Made by a program: the position numbers and the translations under genes. DNA of 64,000 nucleotides, taken from positions 33,157,795 to 33,221,794 of the forward strand of contig NC_092670.1 in assembly GCF_964355755.1 (NCBI RefSeq), written 5' to 3'. Positions 50,132 through 61,370 of this stretch are shown piece by piece. The notes beneath the pieces are model-generated. The model was not told the DNA's origin. It did not search any database and saw only the letters and a list, made by a program, of their open reading frames with translations. The number at the start of each line of letters is the position of its first letter. The first letter of the stretch is position 1. This DNA is from Antedon mediterranea (lineage: Eukaryota; Echinodermata; Crinoidea; Comatulida; Antedonidae).

Positions 50132-53060
50132 TATCTTTCACTTAAACGCACGCAGTCTTGTTAAACATTTTAACGATATCAATGTATGCGTAGGTGCTAT
50201 TAACCATGAATTCTCAGCACTATGCTTCAAAGAAACTTTTTTTAATCATAATACGCCCTTTTCCTTTTATATTATTCTCAATTATAACCTCTTGCATGTT
50301 CCACAAGCTAATAGACCAGGAGGAGGCGTTGCCATTTACCTACACCAGAGATTTAAATATATTCTTCGCCCTGATTTATCATTTATCATTACTAATGGTT
50401 CGGAATCTCTTTTCATTGAAATTGATGCACAACCCAAAAACATAATCCTTGGAGTAGTATATCGTTTGCCTGAATTATCCATTAACACATTTAATAAAGA
50501 TATCTCTAATTTAATTGACACCATTAATAATGAGAAAAAACAGCATATATTTCAGGAGACTTTAATATTAACTTGTTAAATTCTAAAACACACAAATGAA
50601 CTTCTGTTTTTGTTAATACTTTATTTCAATCAAATTATTATCCTCTTATTACTAGGCCAACTAAAATTACGCGTAATTCTGCAAATTTAATCGATATTTT
50701 TTGTAATAATCTATACGATAACATTTCTTCCGGAATTCTATATTCGGACATCTCGGATCACTTTCCTGTTTTCTTGTTAATACATAAATCATCAGAACTT
50801 CTCCAACACCTGAAACCAAATTCAAAATATATATACATAAAAAAAGTCAATGATATTTCAATTTCTCCCTTAAGTAATGATTTTTCAAATGTTGACTGGA
50901 CTAGTATTTATAACTCCAATGAACCCAATGAGGCATACGCATTATTCAACGACATATTTAGTACATTATATAATAACAACATTAAAACCACTCGTTCCAG
51001 ACGCAATATTTGGAAAGAAAAAAAACCTTGGATAACTAAAGGCTTAATTAAATCTATCGACAAAAAACACAAATTATATAAAACATTTCTTATATCTAAA
51101 AAGAAAAAGGACAAAGATAAATATGTTAAATATCGAAATGTACTTACAAAAATCCTTCGTACTTCAGTGACACATTTGAATTCCATAAAAATAACATCCA
51201 AAAAACCTGGCAAACAATAAATGGAGTCCTTGGCAAGAAATCTCGTAAACCGTTTCCTTCTCACTTTATTAACAATGACATTGAATTAAATAATCCTCAA
51301 CAAATTGCAACTGAATTCAATAATTATTTTACTAATATAGGGCCAAATTTAGTTAACAAAATACATGTGTCGGATAATGATAATTATACTTCTACCCTAC
51401 CACGCCCATGTGTGCACTCTCTCTTTCTTAGTCCAGTAACCGAACACGAAGTTGTCAGTATAATACTTTCCCTCAAAGATAATAAATCTCCTGGGTTTGA
51501 TGGGTTTTCCAATAAAATTATTAAACGTGTTTCTAATTTTATATGCAAACCCTTCACTCACATTTTTAATACTTCTTTTCAAACCAGTATTTTAACAACG
51601 ATATTTTAATTCATAAACTTTCCAATTACGGTATCAGAGGCCTTCCTTTAAAACTAATTAAAAGCTACCTTTTCAATCGTGTTCAGTTTACTTCCTTAAA
51701 TAATGTTAACGCTTCCTATTCCCGTTTAACCTGTGGTGTTCCCCAAGGATCGATTCTTGGACCACTCTTATTCTTGATTTTTGTTAACGATATACCAAAC
51801 AGCTCTAAATTACTAAATTTTATCTTATTTGCTGACGACACAAATATTTTTTTCTCACATCGTAAATTAAATACCTTGTTTAAAATTGCCAATGATGAGT
51901 TACTTAAAGTTTCAAATTGGCTCAAACACAATAAATTAACTCTTAATACATTCAAAACGAACTATATCATATTTTCTAAACGTAAAATTTCAAATTCTTT
52001 AAATGAACAAATATACATTGATAATAAAATGATCAAACGAGTTAATGAAACACAATTTTTAGGAGTAACCATAGATGCCTCTCTGACTTGGAAACTACAT
52101 ATAAATAAAATCAGTAATCTAGTTTCAAGAAATGTTGGAATATTGAACAAATTAAAACATATCTTCCCTCAAAAAACCTTATTAACCCTTTATAATACTT
52201 TAGTTTTGCCTTACCTTTCTTATGCCAATTTGTTGGGCAATTACTCTAGATAAATTTTATACGTTATGCCCCTGGAAAAGTCTAGAGAAAACTCAAATAG
52301 ACCGCCGTTTTAAACTACGAAAACGTGCACTTCGGATTTGCGTGGGAGAATCATTTAGAGCCCATACAAAATTACTTTTTAAAAGATTTAACGTTTTAAA
52401 CATTATTTTATGATTTAAATAAATTACAAGTTGCCTCATTTATGTACCGTTTATCTAACAATTTACTGCCTTCACATTTTGGTGCTTTATTTACAAGAAT
52501 TGACGTACGCCATTCCTATAAAATCCGATCCTCTGTTAACAATTATATACTTGATAATTTAAATGTTAAGGCTCGACGATTTTATATTTATTATTTTGGT
52601 CCCAAACTTTGGACTTCACTCTCAAATGAACTTAAACAGAAATCTTCCTTTTCTAGTTTTAAATCTAATTTCAAACACAAAATGGTGTCAGAATATGCTA
52701 CATAATTTTTCGCCGATCGTTTATCCTTATTTATTTAGTGGTGATACATGGCATTAAATCCTTCACCCTGGTATTCAATAATCTCCGCTACATTGTATCG
52801 TTATACTTGTTATTATACAATTATTTAATTATATTTCATATTGTACTCTAATTGTTATCATTATCCCTTTATCATTATATTATATAATTGCCTGGTTTAT
52901 CTTAACTTCTATAATTTAAATTTTTTTTGTTTTTTGATTTTATGTACTTTCACTATTATATATTTATATTTTAGTCTACTCTGTAGCAATGTTAGTATAA
53001 TAGGCATACGGGGGTCACAAATTAAAGTTCAGTGAACTTACTGTGACCTCCATCCACCCA
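50132..53060 (+). mobile_element. LINE with endonuclease and reverse transcriptase (jockey/CR1 group), decayed
   Basis: Endonuclease from about 50145: HLNARSL, then RPGGGVAIYL, GVVYRLPE and, after a frameshift near 50553, GDFNINLL and SDHFPVF (near 50755). Linker KPWITKGLIKSIDKKHKLYK at about 51026. RT begins KDNKSPGFDGFSNKI (51474), then has an internal deletion near 51600 removing the middle of the palm. It resumes with GVPQGSILGPLLFLIFVNDI (51733) and the catalytic FADDT (51828), then thumb and C-terminus to about 52705. The 3' UTR ends near 53060. Several stops; not autonomous. Confidence 0.9.
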
Positions 53061-53079
53061 CATTTAATATATGTTATGT

Positions 53080-53420
53080 AAATGTAAATTATATATACAC
53101 CATTTAAGCTGTTTTTTAGTCTCATTCCAAAATTGTTTATATCGATACCAAGCTACCTTCTTTGTTTCTACTCTTCAGATTCAGACTCCACCCTGGCTCC
53201 TTTTGTTATATTTCTTTTATTCCTGTCCACCCAGGCAGCACTTGCCAGCTTTATACTATGACGTTATCCAAATTCCTTTACTTGCACTGATGAAGGGCTA
53301 GTGTTGCTCGAAAGCTCTGCTAACTTTTCTGGCTGTTTACTTTATCGTTTTGATTTAGCTTTTCGCTTTTTATTTTTGTATCTCCATTGAGATCCAGCCA
53401 CTGATACCCACAGCATTGTC
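53080..53420 (+). mobile_element. Penelope-like or LINE terminal segment
   Basis: Contains ctgatgaagggctagtgttg followed by ctcgaaagctctgc (53287-53320), a stem-loop plus gaaa signature common in terminal repeats of Penelope-like elements. No coding recognised. Confidence 0.4.
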
Positions 53421-53422
53421 AT

Positions 53423-53497
53423 TTTTTTTCAGTAATTTGCCTTTGGATTTATATATACATATATATAAATCCAAAGGCAAATTACTGAAAAAAATAC

Positions 53498-53546
<49 letters not shown>
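53423..53546. repeat. 35-bp inverted repeat followed by (AT)n
   Basis: ttttttcagtaatttgcctttggatttatatata (53423-53456) is followed after six bases by its near-exact complement (53463-53497), then an (AT)n microsatellite to about 53546. Could fold into a long hairpin. Confidence 0.9.
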
Positions 53547-53549
<3 letters not shown>

Positions 53550-54084
53550 TGAGTGGAAAAAATAAATAAACAAAACGAAAATACATTGTTACAAGGTAAG
53601 GTATATAATAATGTTTTTTTTGGAGGGAGACCTTCAAATGTTGTTACTTCTTGAGTTTTGCCTCTTTATTCTTTATATTTAAATTTTTGTTTACACTGAA
53701 AGAGAAAAAAAAAGAAAAAAGAAAATAATGTATTTATTTATTCTATTTATTTTTATTTATTTATTAAATATCTAATATTTATAAGCAGTCGATTTTTGCC
53801 TTCTAGAAATCATGGTAATGATGCTGTCGAATCAGCTGTTTTTAACATTTCCAACTGAGTTTCATGTCAGCAATGAAAGCAGACATTTGATCATTGGATG
53901 GTAAAATCAGCTAATCGTCGTACTTTTATTACATTGAAACATACAATTATATTATACAGTTGTTATCAGTTATTATTCAAATAATCCAAACTGACAAACT
54001 ACGTTGAAATGACTCTCCTAGAAATTGTCAGGTAAAACGTTCCAAAAATATATTAATACAAAAAGCATAGATCTGAAAACTCAC
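53547..54084. other. AT-rich stretch without recognised features
   Basis: Homopolymer-rich sequence between the (AT)n tract and a possible first exon. No domain, RNA or repeat recognised. Confidence 0.4.
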
Positions 54085-54129
54085 CTCTTGCAGGTTCTTT
54101 GATGGATCATCGTGGATCAAAACTTCCAT
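54085..54129 (-). CDS. Possible first coding exon (unknown gene)
   Basis: ATG at 54129 followed by 15 codons (MEVLIHDDPSKNLQE) and a textbook donor, GAG|GTGAGT at 54084. The frame upstream carries no acceptor, so it would be a start exon of a minus-strand gene. No partner exon was found between here and 50 kb. I do not recognise the sequence. Confidence 0.2.
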
Positions 54130-54441
54130 TTTAGTGAATCTGCTTGTAACAGTTGATATCTGGCACTTGGATTCCTTTCGTATATATGTCTTGGCTACCG
54201 TTAATAAAATAAAACGCTAGGCGTGAGTAAACTTTATCTTATGTTTATTGTTATCGAGTAATGAAGATTATTTCAATGTCAGTCTTTAGCTGTTAGGCTT
54301 TATTAGATCTATCAATATGTTTATACATAAACAAATAATGTTCATTCATTTCGAAACCATGGTTTGTCATTTAAAAACAATGTTTTGTCTTCGATAAAAA
54401 AAATACTATATATTGAATAAATTCATCTGGTTCCAAATAAT

Positions 54442-54970
54442 ATTTTTGTGGATTTTTACTTATATGTTGCACCAAAGAAACGATAAGGAATAAATTACCT
54501 TCGTGACGTTTCGCCGACAATCTGTCGGCTGCTTCAGACTAAAGCCTGGGTTGGAAATGCATGTAGAAATAGAAATTCTTCGTCCCATGTTTTACATAAG
54601 TCAGCCATAACTGACCATGCTATAGGGAATGACCATATTCCAAATAGGAATGCGAGAGTTATTGAAAATGAAGCACACACAGACAAAAGAAAGATAAAAG
54701 AATCTATCTGCATAAGAAAAAGACCACATAATATCAACAGAGACATTGGTGGGTATGACCTCCCACATACATATGGCTGGAAAAAGTTGAAGCAGGAGGG
54801 GGGCCAGTGGAGACGCTTTACCGTCAATACCAACCAGACGGCTAGTGGCGCTGTTCAGCGTCACTTACAAAAAAACCAGACCATTCCAACCCAGGATTAC
54901 GAGTTACGAATGTAATTTATTCCTTATCGTTTCTTTGGTTCAACATATAAGTAAAAATCCACAAAAATAC
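54442..54970 (+). mobile_element. Penelope-like element remnant with inverted terminal repeats
   Basis: Terminal inverted repeats of about 60 bp: 54442-54500 (ttttgtggatttttacttat, then aaagaaacgataaggaataa) and its complement at 54911-54970. Next to the left repeat, a stem-loop (gccgacaatctgtcggc, 54514-54530) lies beside the cgtttc block, a hallmark of these elements. The plus-strand frame 54570-54770 reads SAITDHAIGNDHIP, then KRKIKESICIRKRPHNINRD and GGYDLPHTYGW, the C-terminal region following or within the GIY-YIG endonuclease of Penelope-like elements. Confidence 0.7.
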
Positions 54971-55168
54971 TATAGTTTTTCTTCTATAAAACATGATTTT
55001 TTATTAACAAACCATCATTGTCTTTCAAGGGAGACAAACTATGGTTTGTAAAAGCAGACAAGAGTTTGTTTGTAGTGTGTCTGTTGGCGCTCGTAGTAAC
55101 TCGTTTAACTGCACAAGCTTATACTTTAACAGGCATACACTACACTTTTATACTTCTATGTTACTAAC

Positions 55169-58100
55169 ATTTAACTATTATTGCAAAATTACAGCTCCCT
55201 GTGTTGTTATACGCATCCCTAATATTGAACACAAACAGGTGACTTCCAATCGCAAGAACAGAAGGAAATACATCTACTGGATTCGGTGAGATTTTCAAAG
55301 GTTCTTTGAAGTTGTCAGTTGCAATAATATCGGCTGAATAGTCAACGGTGGCCGTGGGTTTATTCAAATCAGTTAATACTATCAAATTGTTAGACGGACA
55401 AGTCAAAACAGGAGGTTTGATATCTATGGAAAATGAGTAAAATTTATCAATCTATATTTATTTTCTTGTAAATAAACGGAGACATCATATGATGTCTCCG
55501 TGACGATAGATAATTTTTGTAAAACTACAGCTCCCTTATTGACACAAACATATGTCTTACATACTTACACATTTCACATATAGCTACATAACGATCTTCA
55601 CAGTTGCAATCATTCCAACTTTGTCTATTTCGAAGCAAAGCCACGCAATCTTCGTTATTTTTCCAATTGTTTGGTTCATTGAAACTCCAATCTAAATGAT
55701 CAATAACTATAAAAACAAACTCACCAACATCATCATCGTTGTCGTCGTCAGCGTCTTCGTCGTCGTTATCATCGTCATCATCATTATCATCATCATCATC
55801 ATCGGCATTTTGCCGTTCGCTCGCAAACTACGAGTGAAGTATGACGTCATAACACTGAACAAGTTTACCAAACTCACCATCATCGTCATGTATCGCCGTG
55901 CTTAAAATACAACGAGGCGCATTTGGGCTAGGACTGTTGTGACAGTAACTCCATTACGGGGATTTAATATTTACAAGATATAAAAACATAGGCCTACTTG
56001 TATAGTTCGATTTTCTTCCTGACAACCACTCAAATTGTCCTTCTCTTTTTAAATCATTGTATCCAATCCAAGCTTTGTTTATTGAATTCCGGATAACCAA
56101 TTGGTTAAGTATCCACAAGTCTTCGCTTTCACTTGAAATTTCAACCAAATTCCCACTAATATTATAGCATACGTCTTTCCCGGAATTCCACGTATCAGGT
56201 TCATCGGTGAGATGGTAGCATTTTAAAAATTGAGAGCTATAGTGCCATCCAGTTGGACACCCTACAAACACAATGTATTTGTACTATGTGTATTGCGAAC
56301 AAATAAATTTGCCTACAGTCTACTGTAGGCCTAATTTAATTCAATAAAAATGCGTATTATTAGGCGGATTAATAAGGAATAAGATACTAATAGAAGGTGA
56401 GCTCACTTCGGGCACTCATCCTCTAATAAATACGGTAGACCTAATTGGTATTTTCAATATTTTATTTCGTTTCTTTTTTTATTTCGATTTCTGACTTATT
56501 CATTTTATATACTAATTTTAATATATAATCCGATGATTTATGAATATATTTGATTTGAATGTTATTATTATAAATTGTTTTTGCTAAAATGTTCCAGACT
56601 TCTTATCAGTTGCGTTCCCTTTAAAATATACAAATTCGCACCCAGTTTTAATCCTGCGTACAGCTATGTATACCTAACAGTTATTTCAACAACAAAATAG
56701 ATGTTGTCCATTCCTATATTAGATGCCCATATAACCATAAAACACTGTATTGTATTTGTCCCAAAAGCACCAAACGCGAGAAAGCTAACTAGTAGGTAGG
56801 CCTACCTGCAGTAAACAGACAAAAACATGGATTACATGTCGAGATCAATCGTCATTGTAGTAGACCGAACTGCCAGGTAATTAAAACAACGTCACACAGA
56901 GCCTTCTATTGTACTGACTGCCACCGGAGAGACAACTAGCGTCAAGTTATATTAAATCATACATATACACGTGTACCTAGGTGACAATTAGCATGCAAAT
57001 GTAAGATGTTTATTGGTCTTGGTTAACATGTTTTGAATCACAGAGCCATGGTTTTATATCATGGTTCTGTAACAATATCATAATTTATCTTACGACTAGT
57101 TAATAGGCATTGTCTGTAAGAATCAAAGAAATATCAAAAATGGAAAAAAATCGATTTCTTTCAAATTTTACACATAGGTGTATATGTGTTGAGAGAAATC
57201 AAATATGAAGTATTTTTTATTTCACACATATATTCCCATGGCAACGGGAAAATTTGTGTTTTTGACAAATTTTGTCCTTTTTAAGGTTTTTTTAAAAAAG
57301 ATATTGGTACTATTTGTTGAACGATATTTTTGTTTTGTTGATTTTATTATAAAAAACAATTATTGTATGCATAAAAACAATGCATTGTGTACCTGTAACA
57401 TATTTTTTTTAATATGTTTGATTTTATACTTTGGGAGATACCATTTATTTTAAAAGGGGTGTTTTTGAGTTTTTTTAAATTGTTAAGAACAACTAAACTT
57501 TACTTCACCATAACGCCCAAAGTGGTGCATTTTTTTAAGCTGATTTATTACAAATAGGTAGTTCTAATGTATAATAAGTGATTTCTAAAAATAAAATACT
57601 GGGGTAATTTAAAAATCTACAAGCAGTGTTGCCAGAAACATAGGCATTTAAAAAAAAACATGGTATATTAGTAAAACAAATTTATTTTTCTTTGATTATC
57701 TGATTTTAAACCCATTGGTCAGAACAATTCTTAATGTTTTATATAATTCTAGTTGTGTTGTGAGAAAAAAAACACAATATCTTTAATTATAGATTCTGTA
57801 ATTTCCAGTTTTAACGTCATTGTATAGGTTATTCAATTCAATCACCACTTCCGACTCCCCCCCCCCCCACCCCCCACCCCCACAATAACCACAAAAAGAC
57901 TTGTGTCGGTCATCCACTATATAGAGAGTAAAATGCATGCAGTCAAGCAGCCACCCACACTGCCGCTACCATCGCCCCAACCAATAGACGGATTCAAAAT
58001 CCTCCATCACACAACACCCACCTCCAAACCCCCCACCTACCCCAAGTTTAAAATTGTAATGCAAGAGATAGGACATAAAGTTAAGTTTTTAGACCCTCGC

Positions 58101-59926
58101 CTCCAACCCCCTAACTATTTCAAAATCCTGGATCCACCACTTTCCCCTCCCCAAAATTGAAACAATTAAAAGTCAATGATATACTCAGGTATGTTAATGC
58201 TACATAACAAATATTGAAGCCTTGATGGGAAATTTCATTTCATTTAAGGTCAGCATGTAAAATATCACATTTTATATTTAATATTGGTTTTAAATTTGTT
58301 GTTAATTTTATATTTTTTACTGTGATTGTTGAATTCAGTAGTAATTATTATTTGCATAGCAACAGTTACTAAACTAGATATTCTTTAGATTGTTCATAAT
58401 TATCTTATACAAATTAAAATTTGTAGATAATTAGCAGGCATGCCTAATTTGCATATTACCATTTTATAGGGTCATATTCGTAAGGACTTTCGTTCGTAGA
58501 GAAACCCCGTACTTAGTTACGCATTGAAACAGATGCTCCTACAATACACTATAGATAAAATTTGACCTCAATATGTAAAATTTAATCATATTTTTTTCAT
58601 GAAAACCCATTTTTTTTTTTTTTTTAAATTATCCTTATAGAAACAGGTTTAAGATAACTCTAAAGGTCAATTTTTAAACTTTATTCAGATTTGTCAGACT
58701 TTTTTCTCTGAAAAAGTAAAGTTGAGAAAAAGTACAAATGCAATCAATTCTTTGTATTCATAAAAATGTCATATTTTCTGGGTTTTTTTTAATTACTTCC
58801 TTAGTTACACATAGAAATGGTTGCTAAGGTAAAACTATAGGTAAAAAAATGAAATTTGTTGAGAATTTTTATGAACTATCTTGTAAATTTTGATAAAACA
58901 TTAATAGTTGAAGTAAAGTGAGGACCTGTCCTGTTTTCCATTGTGACCTCTTTTGACCTCAAATGACCTATTTACAAGGTCAGATTTTTTGGGACGTCTT
59001 TCTGTATCTCTTTACAAAAAATTGATGTTAAAATTTATAAAAAACTTGGAGGCAATTATTTCAAAGTTTTACATTAGTTTCCATCAACTAAATAATATTC
59101 CAATGCAAAATACTGTTTTTCTGGCAATTAATTGAAATAAACTTGGCAACACATTCTTGTATTTTATCTAAACTATTTGTATGACTCTATTAGCATTATG
59201 ACAAGCCAAATAAATATTTGATTCTGTGAAAAATGGAAACAACATCAAAATTTGGATAATTGACCGTTGTCATGGCAACGAAAGCTAAAAATTAAAATGA
59301 ATGTTGTAGATATGCTTTTTATTAAAGTGTCTATTCATGGTAAACATTTGAGAGAAATCCATTTTTTTTACATCTGCCACCAAATATTTGATTTTTACAG
59401 ACAATGGCTCTTCTTAAGTTTGAGTATGTAAATTGTTGGATATAGAGTTCTGCGGTGCTGACGTCACGACGGTAGGTGGCGCTGTGTGGACGGTAGGTAG
59501 CGCTGCGTGGTTGCTAGCCAACCAAAAAATGCGTTCAACCTTCCTGAGTGACGCCAAGGTCACCGATGGTTTAATAATTTTCAATAAATACAAACTAAAA
59601 TTTCAAAAGATCATTAAATATTTGTTTTTAATAATTTATTTATTCTTCAACAACAGTTTAAGTTTAAAAAAACCAAGCTAAGATACATAGTTTGGTAGAA
59701 ATACAGATTTATATAGTTTATCAACATAGCGTTGAACGCATTTCTTGGTTGGCTAGCAACCACGCAGCCGATGCGTGGTTCGCAGTGCCATCTATCACAC
59801 CACAGGACTCTATGTGTACAACCGACCTGATACTTCTGGGTAATAATTTACAAACTCACCAGCATCAGAAATGACGTAGTATGTACCATCCAAAATTGAC
59901 AGTAAAATACGTTCTTTTGGTTTCAT
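55169..59926 (-). CDS. Unit E: signal peptide-CTLD-HYR gene, receptor body not found
   Basis: Exons: signal 59860-59926 (67 nt, MKPKERILLSILDGTYYVIS), CTLD 55998-56261 and 55569-55691, HYR 55169-55423 (255 nt, ends GTTAAAT|GTTAGT). All joins phase 1; CTLD has GCPTGWHY, WIGYND, FNEPNN, a standard WND and VAIC. Near-identical to unit A exon by exon. Compared with A, the signal peptide core has Asp for Val and Ser for Cys, which may weaken secretion. No GAIN or 7TM exon follows before the Penelope remnant and LINE at 50-55 kb. E may therefore be a truncated gene, or may splice onward into distant exons; the C body has compatible phase. Confidence 0.75.
55476..55501. repeat. 26-bp perfect palindrome, E copy
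   Basis: Identical to 225-250: ACGGAGACATCAT and its complement, in the CTLD/HYR intron of unit E. No base change although the surrounding intron differs at several positions. Confidence 0.85.
56262..59501 (-). other. Unit E intron 1
   Basis: AT-rich intron paralogous to unit A intron 1 but without its insertions. Contains a poly-C tract at about 57858-57892 and repeated TGACCT/AGGTCA words (58560-58990). Open frames here (for example 57903-58160) are shared with A but are proline-rich low-complexity and show stops and indels between copies; not called as genes. Confidence 0.55.
59502..59768. repeat. 37-bp inverted repeat flanking about 190 bp
   Basis: Left arm 59502-59538 (gctgcgtggttgctagccaa, then gcgttcaa) and right arm 59732-59768 are reverse complements with one mismatch. 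MITE-like. Unit A (6744-6865) has the left arm and part of the interior but lacks about 150 bp including most of the right arm, so it was truncated by deletion. Confidence 0.8.
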
Positions 59927-60599
59927 TTTGAAACCAAACTACTAAAATCATTGTAAATACAAGCAAACATATCACTGAACTTATTCCACTGATGGTAATT
60001 TTGATGTGCACTAAATAACTAATACGAGAATAAACTAACGAAATGCCAAGGATAAAATTAGTAGACGTGTCATAAAATCTGATATTGTTATATCAAATGT
60101 ACTATAGAATAATATAATTTGTATCGACAAAAGCACATAAAAACGGGACTAACAACGGAATGTACAGCCGGCTGCCGGTGACGTAATTAACACGATCAAC
60201 GGCCAAACAGTAAACAGAGAACATAGTGCAGAGAAGCCAGTTTTTTTTTTCAAGGCTGATCAAATACCAACATGGAAAAGCTTTCTTAGAGATGAAGACT
60301 TATGTATAGCCCTACTAAAAATAATCGCTGCAGAAAGTATAATCGGTGTCCACAAAATACGGAACTTATGGAGAATTTATCTAAATAATAGAAATGAGTG
60401 AAACTAATTACGAATGTACTAAACATTATGAATTGTAATATTACAATACAGGATAACAATCCTTATTTGGCATACAACAACAAAGAAAAAACTAGAATAG
60501 TCATAAGGATATTACAAGTATCAATTGCTGACGTAGAAAGATAGCCTGCAAGTTGAAAGCGCTAGCATGCATACCGGGCTGTCTTTGTTGAAAAGCTAA

Positions 60600-61370
60600 A
60601 ATCGCCAATACCAAGACAGATAATAATAAATGGTTTTAGAGCACGGGCTTTTCACGATGGTCAGGAAGTGAGATGCAACACATGTACAAAGACTGGGCAT
60701 TCAGAATTTCAATGTAAATCTGATATAATCTGTTTCAATTTTCATATACCAAGGCATACTAAGGACAGATGTAATGTTGAAGCGCATAATGTATCATTAT
60801 CTGGTTCACCTGGTGCATAATTATATTAATAAAGTTTGGGAATCAGTATTTAACTTTGACAACCCGAAAAAATGATAAAACTAACTATAACCATTGCGGG
60901 AAAAGATCTACGGTACAATCAGAAACACATGATGAAGTGTGTAGTATGCCTGAAAGTATTGAATCATCAGATAATGAAAATGCGTAGAAAGAAACAAGTA
61001 AAATCAATATAGAAAAACACACATATCACAATGAGCAGGAAGATAATGAAAGAGAGGAGCAAGAAGTGAACGAAAGAGAGGAGCAGGAAGTTGAATAAAG
61101 AGAGGAACAGGAAGTACAAGTAAGAAAAGACCAGAAAGCTAAAAAAAAAAGAGAGGAGTAGGAAGTTGAGGAAAGAGAGGAGCATGAGAAGAAGAAAGTA
61201 ACTGACTACTTTGAAAACAGTATGCAAACAAGTAAAAGTGTTAGCACAAACAAGAAAGCAGCGAGAGCTCCGAAGGAACAGTCCGAAAATGAAGGTAGGA
61301 CAGAAGAAAAAACAAAGAATATTGAAAAAAAAAAGTTTAAGAAACAGAAACAAAAAGTAATAGATTAATC
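60600..61370 (+). pseudogene. LINE ORF1 remnant: zinc knuckle and Glu-rich repeats
   Basis: RARAFHDGQEVRCNTCTKTG precedes HSEFQC, completing a CX2CX4HX4C knuckle (60674-60717). A second, degenerate knuckle follows (its second Cys is Phe). From about 61040 to 61190 a Glu/Arg-rich tract carries tandem copies of EREEQEV (about 21-24 nt units) with stops. RNA-binding partner protein of the LINE, inactive. Confidence 0.7.

Larger units (their letters stand above)
55254..60120. repeat. A/E segmental duplication, right copy
   Basis: Colinear with 1 to about 7530, covering CTLD and HYR exons, the 26-bp palindrome, the long first intron and the signal exon. The left copy gained a minisatellite block, a LINE, a 21-bp array expansion, a 5S-derived SINE and a tRNA-derived SINE. 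This right copy alone keeps the full hairpin at 59502-59768. Confidence 0.88.

Noticed and set aside
53370-53573. Tyr/Ile-repeat open frame on the minus strand
   Set aside because: Translation of the (AT)n microsatellite and the adjacent inverted repeat.
54534-54864. Two overlapping minus-strand hydrophobic open frames
   Set aside because: Antisense of the Penelope-like coding fragment, which has the recognisable motifs on the plus strand.
57205-58160. Open frames in unit E intron 1, partly shared with unit A
   Set aside because: Shared because the introns are duplicated; stops and indels differ between copies and composition is low-complexity.
60967-61353. 128-residue minus-strand open frame, Phe/Leu/Ser-rich
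   Set aside because: It is the complement of the purine-rich Glu/Lys/Arg tract of the LINE ORF1 on the plus strand; composition artefact.
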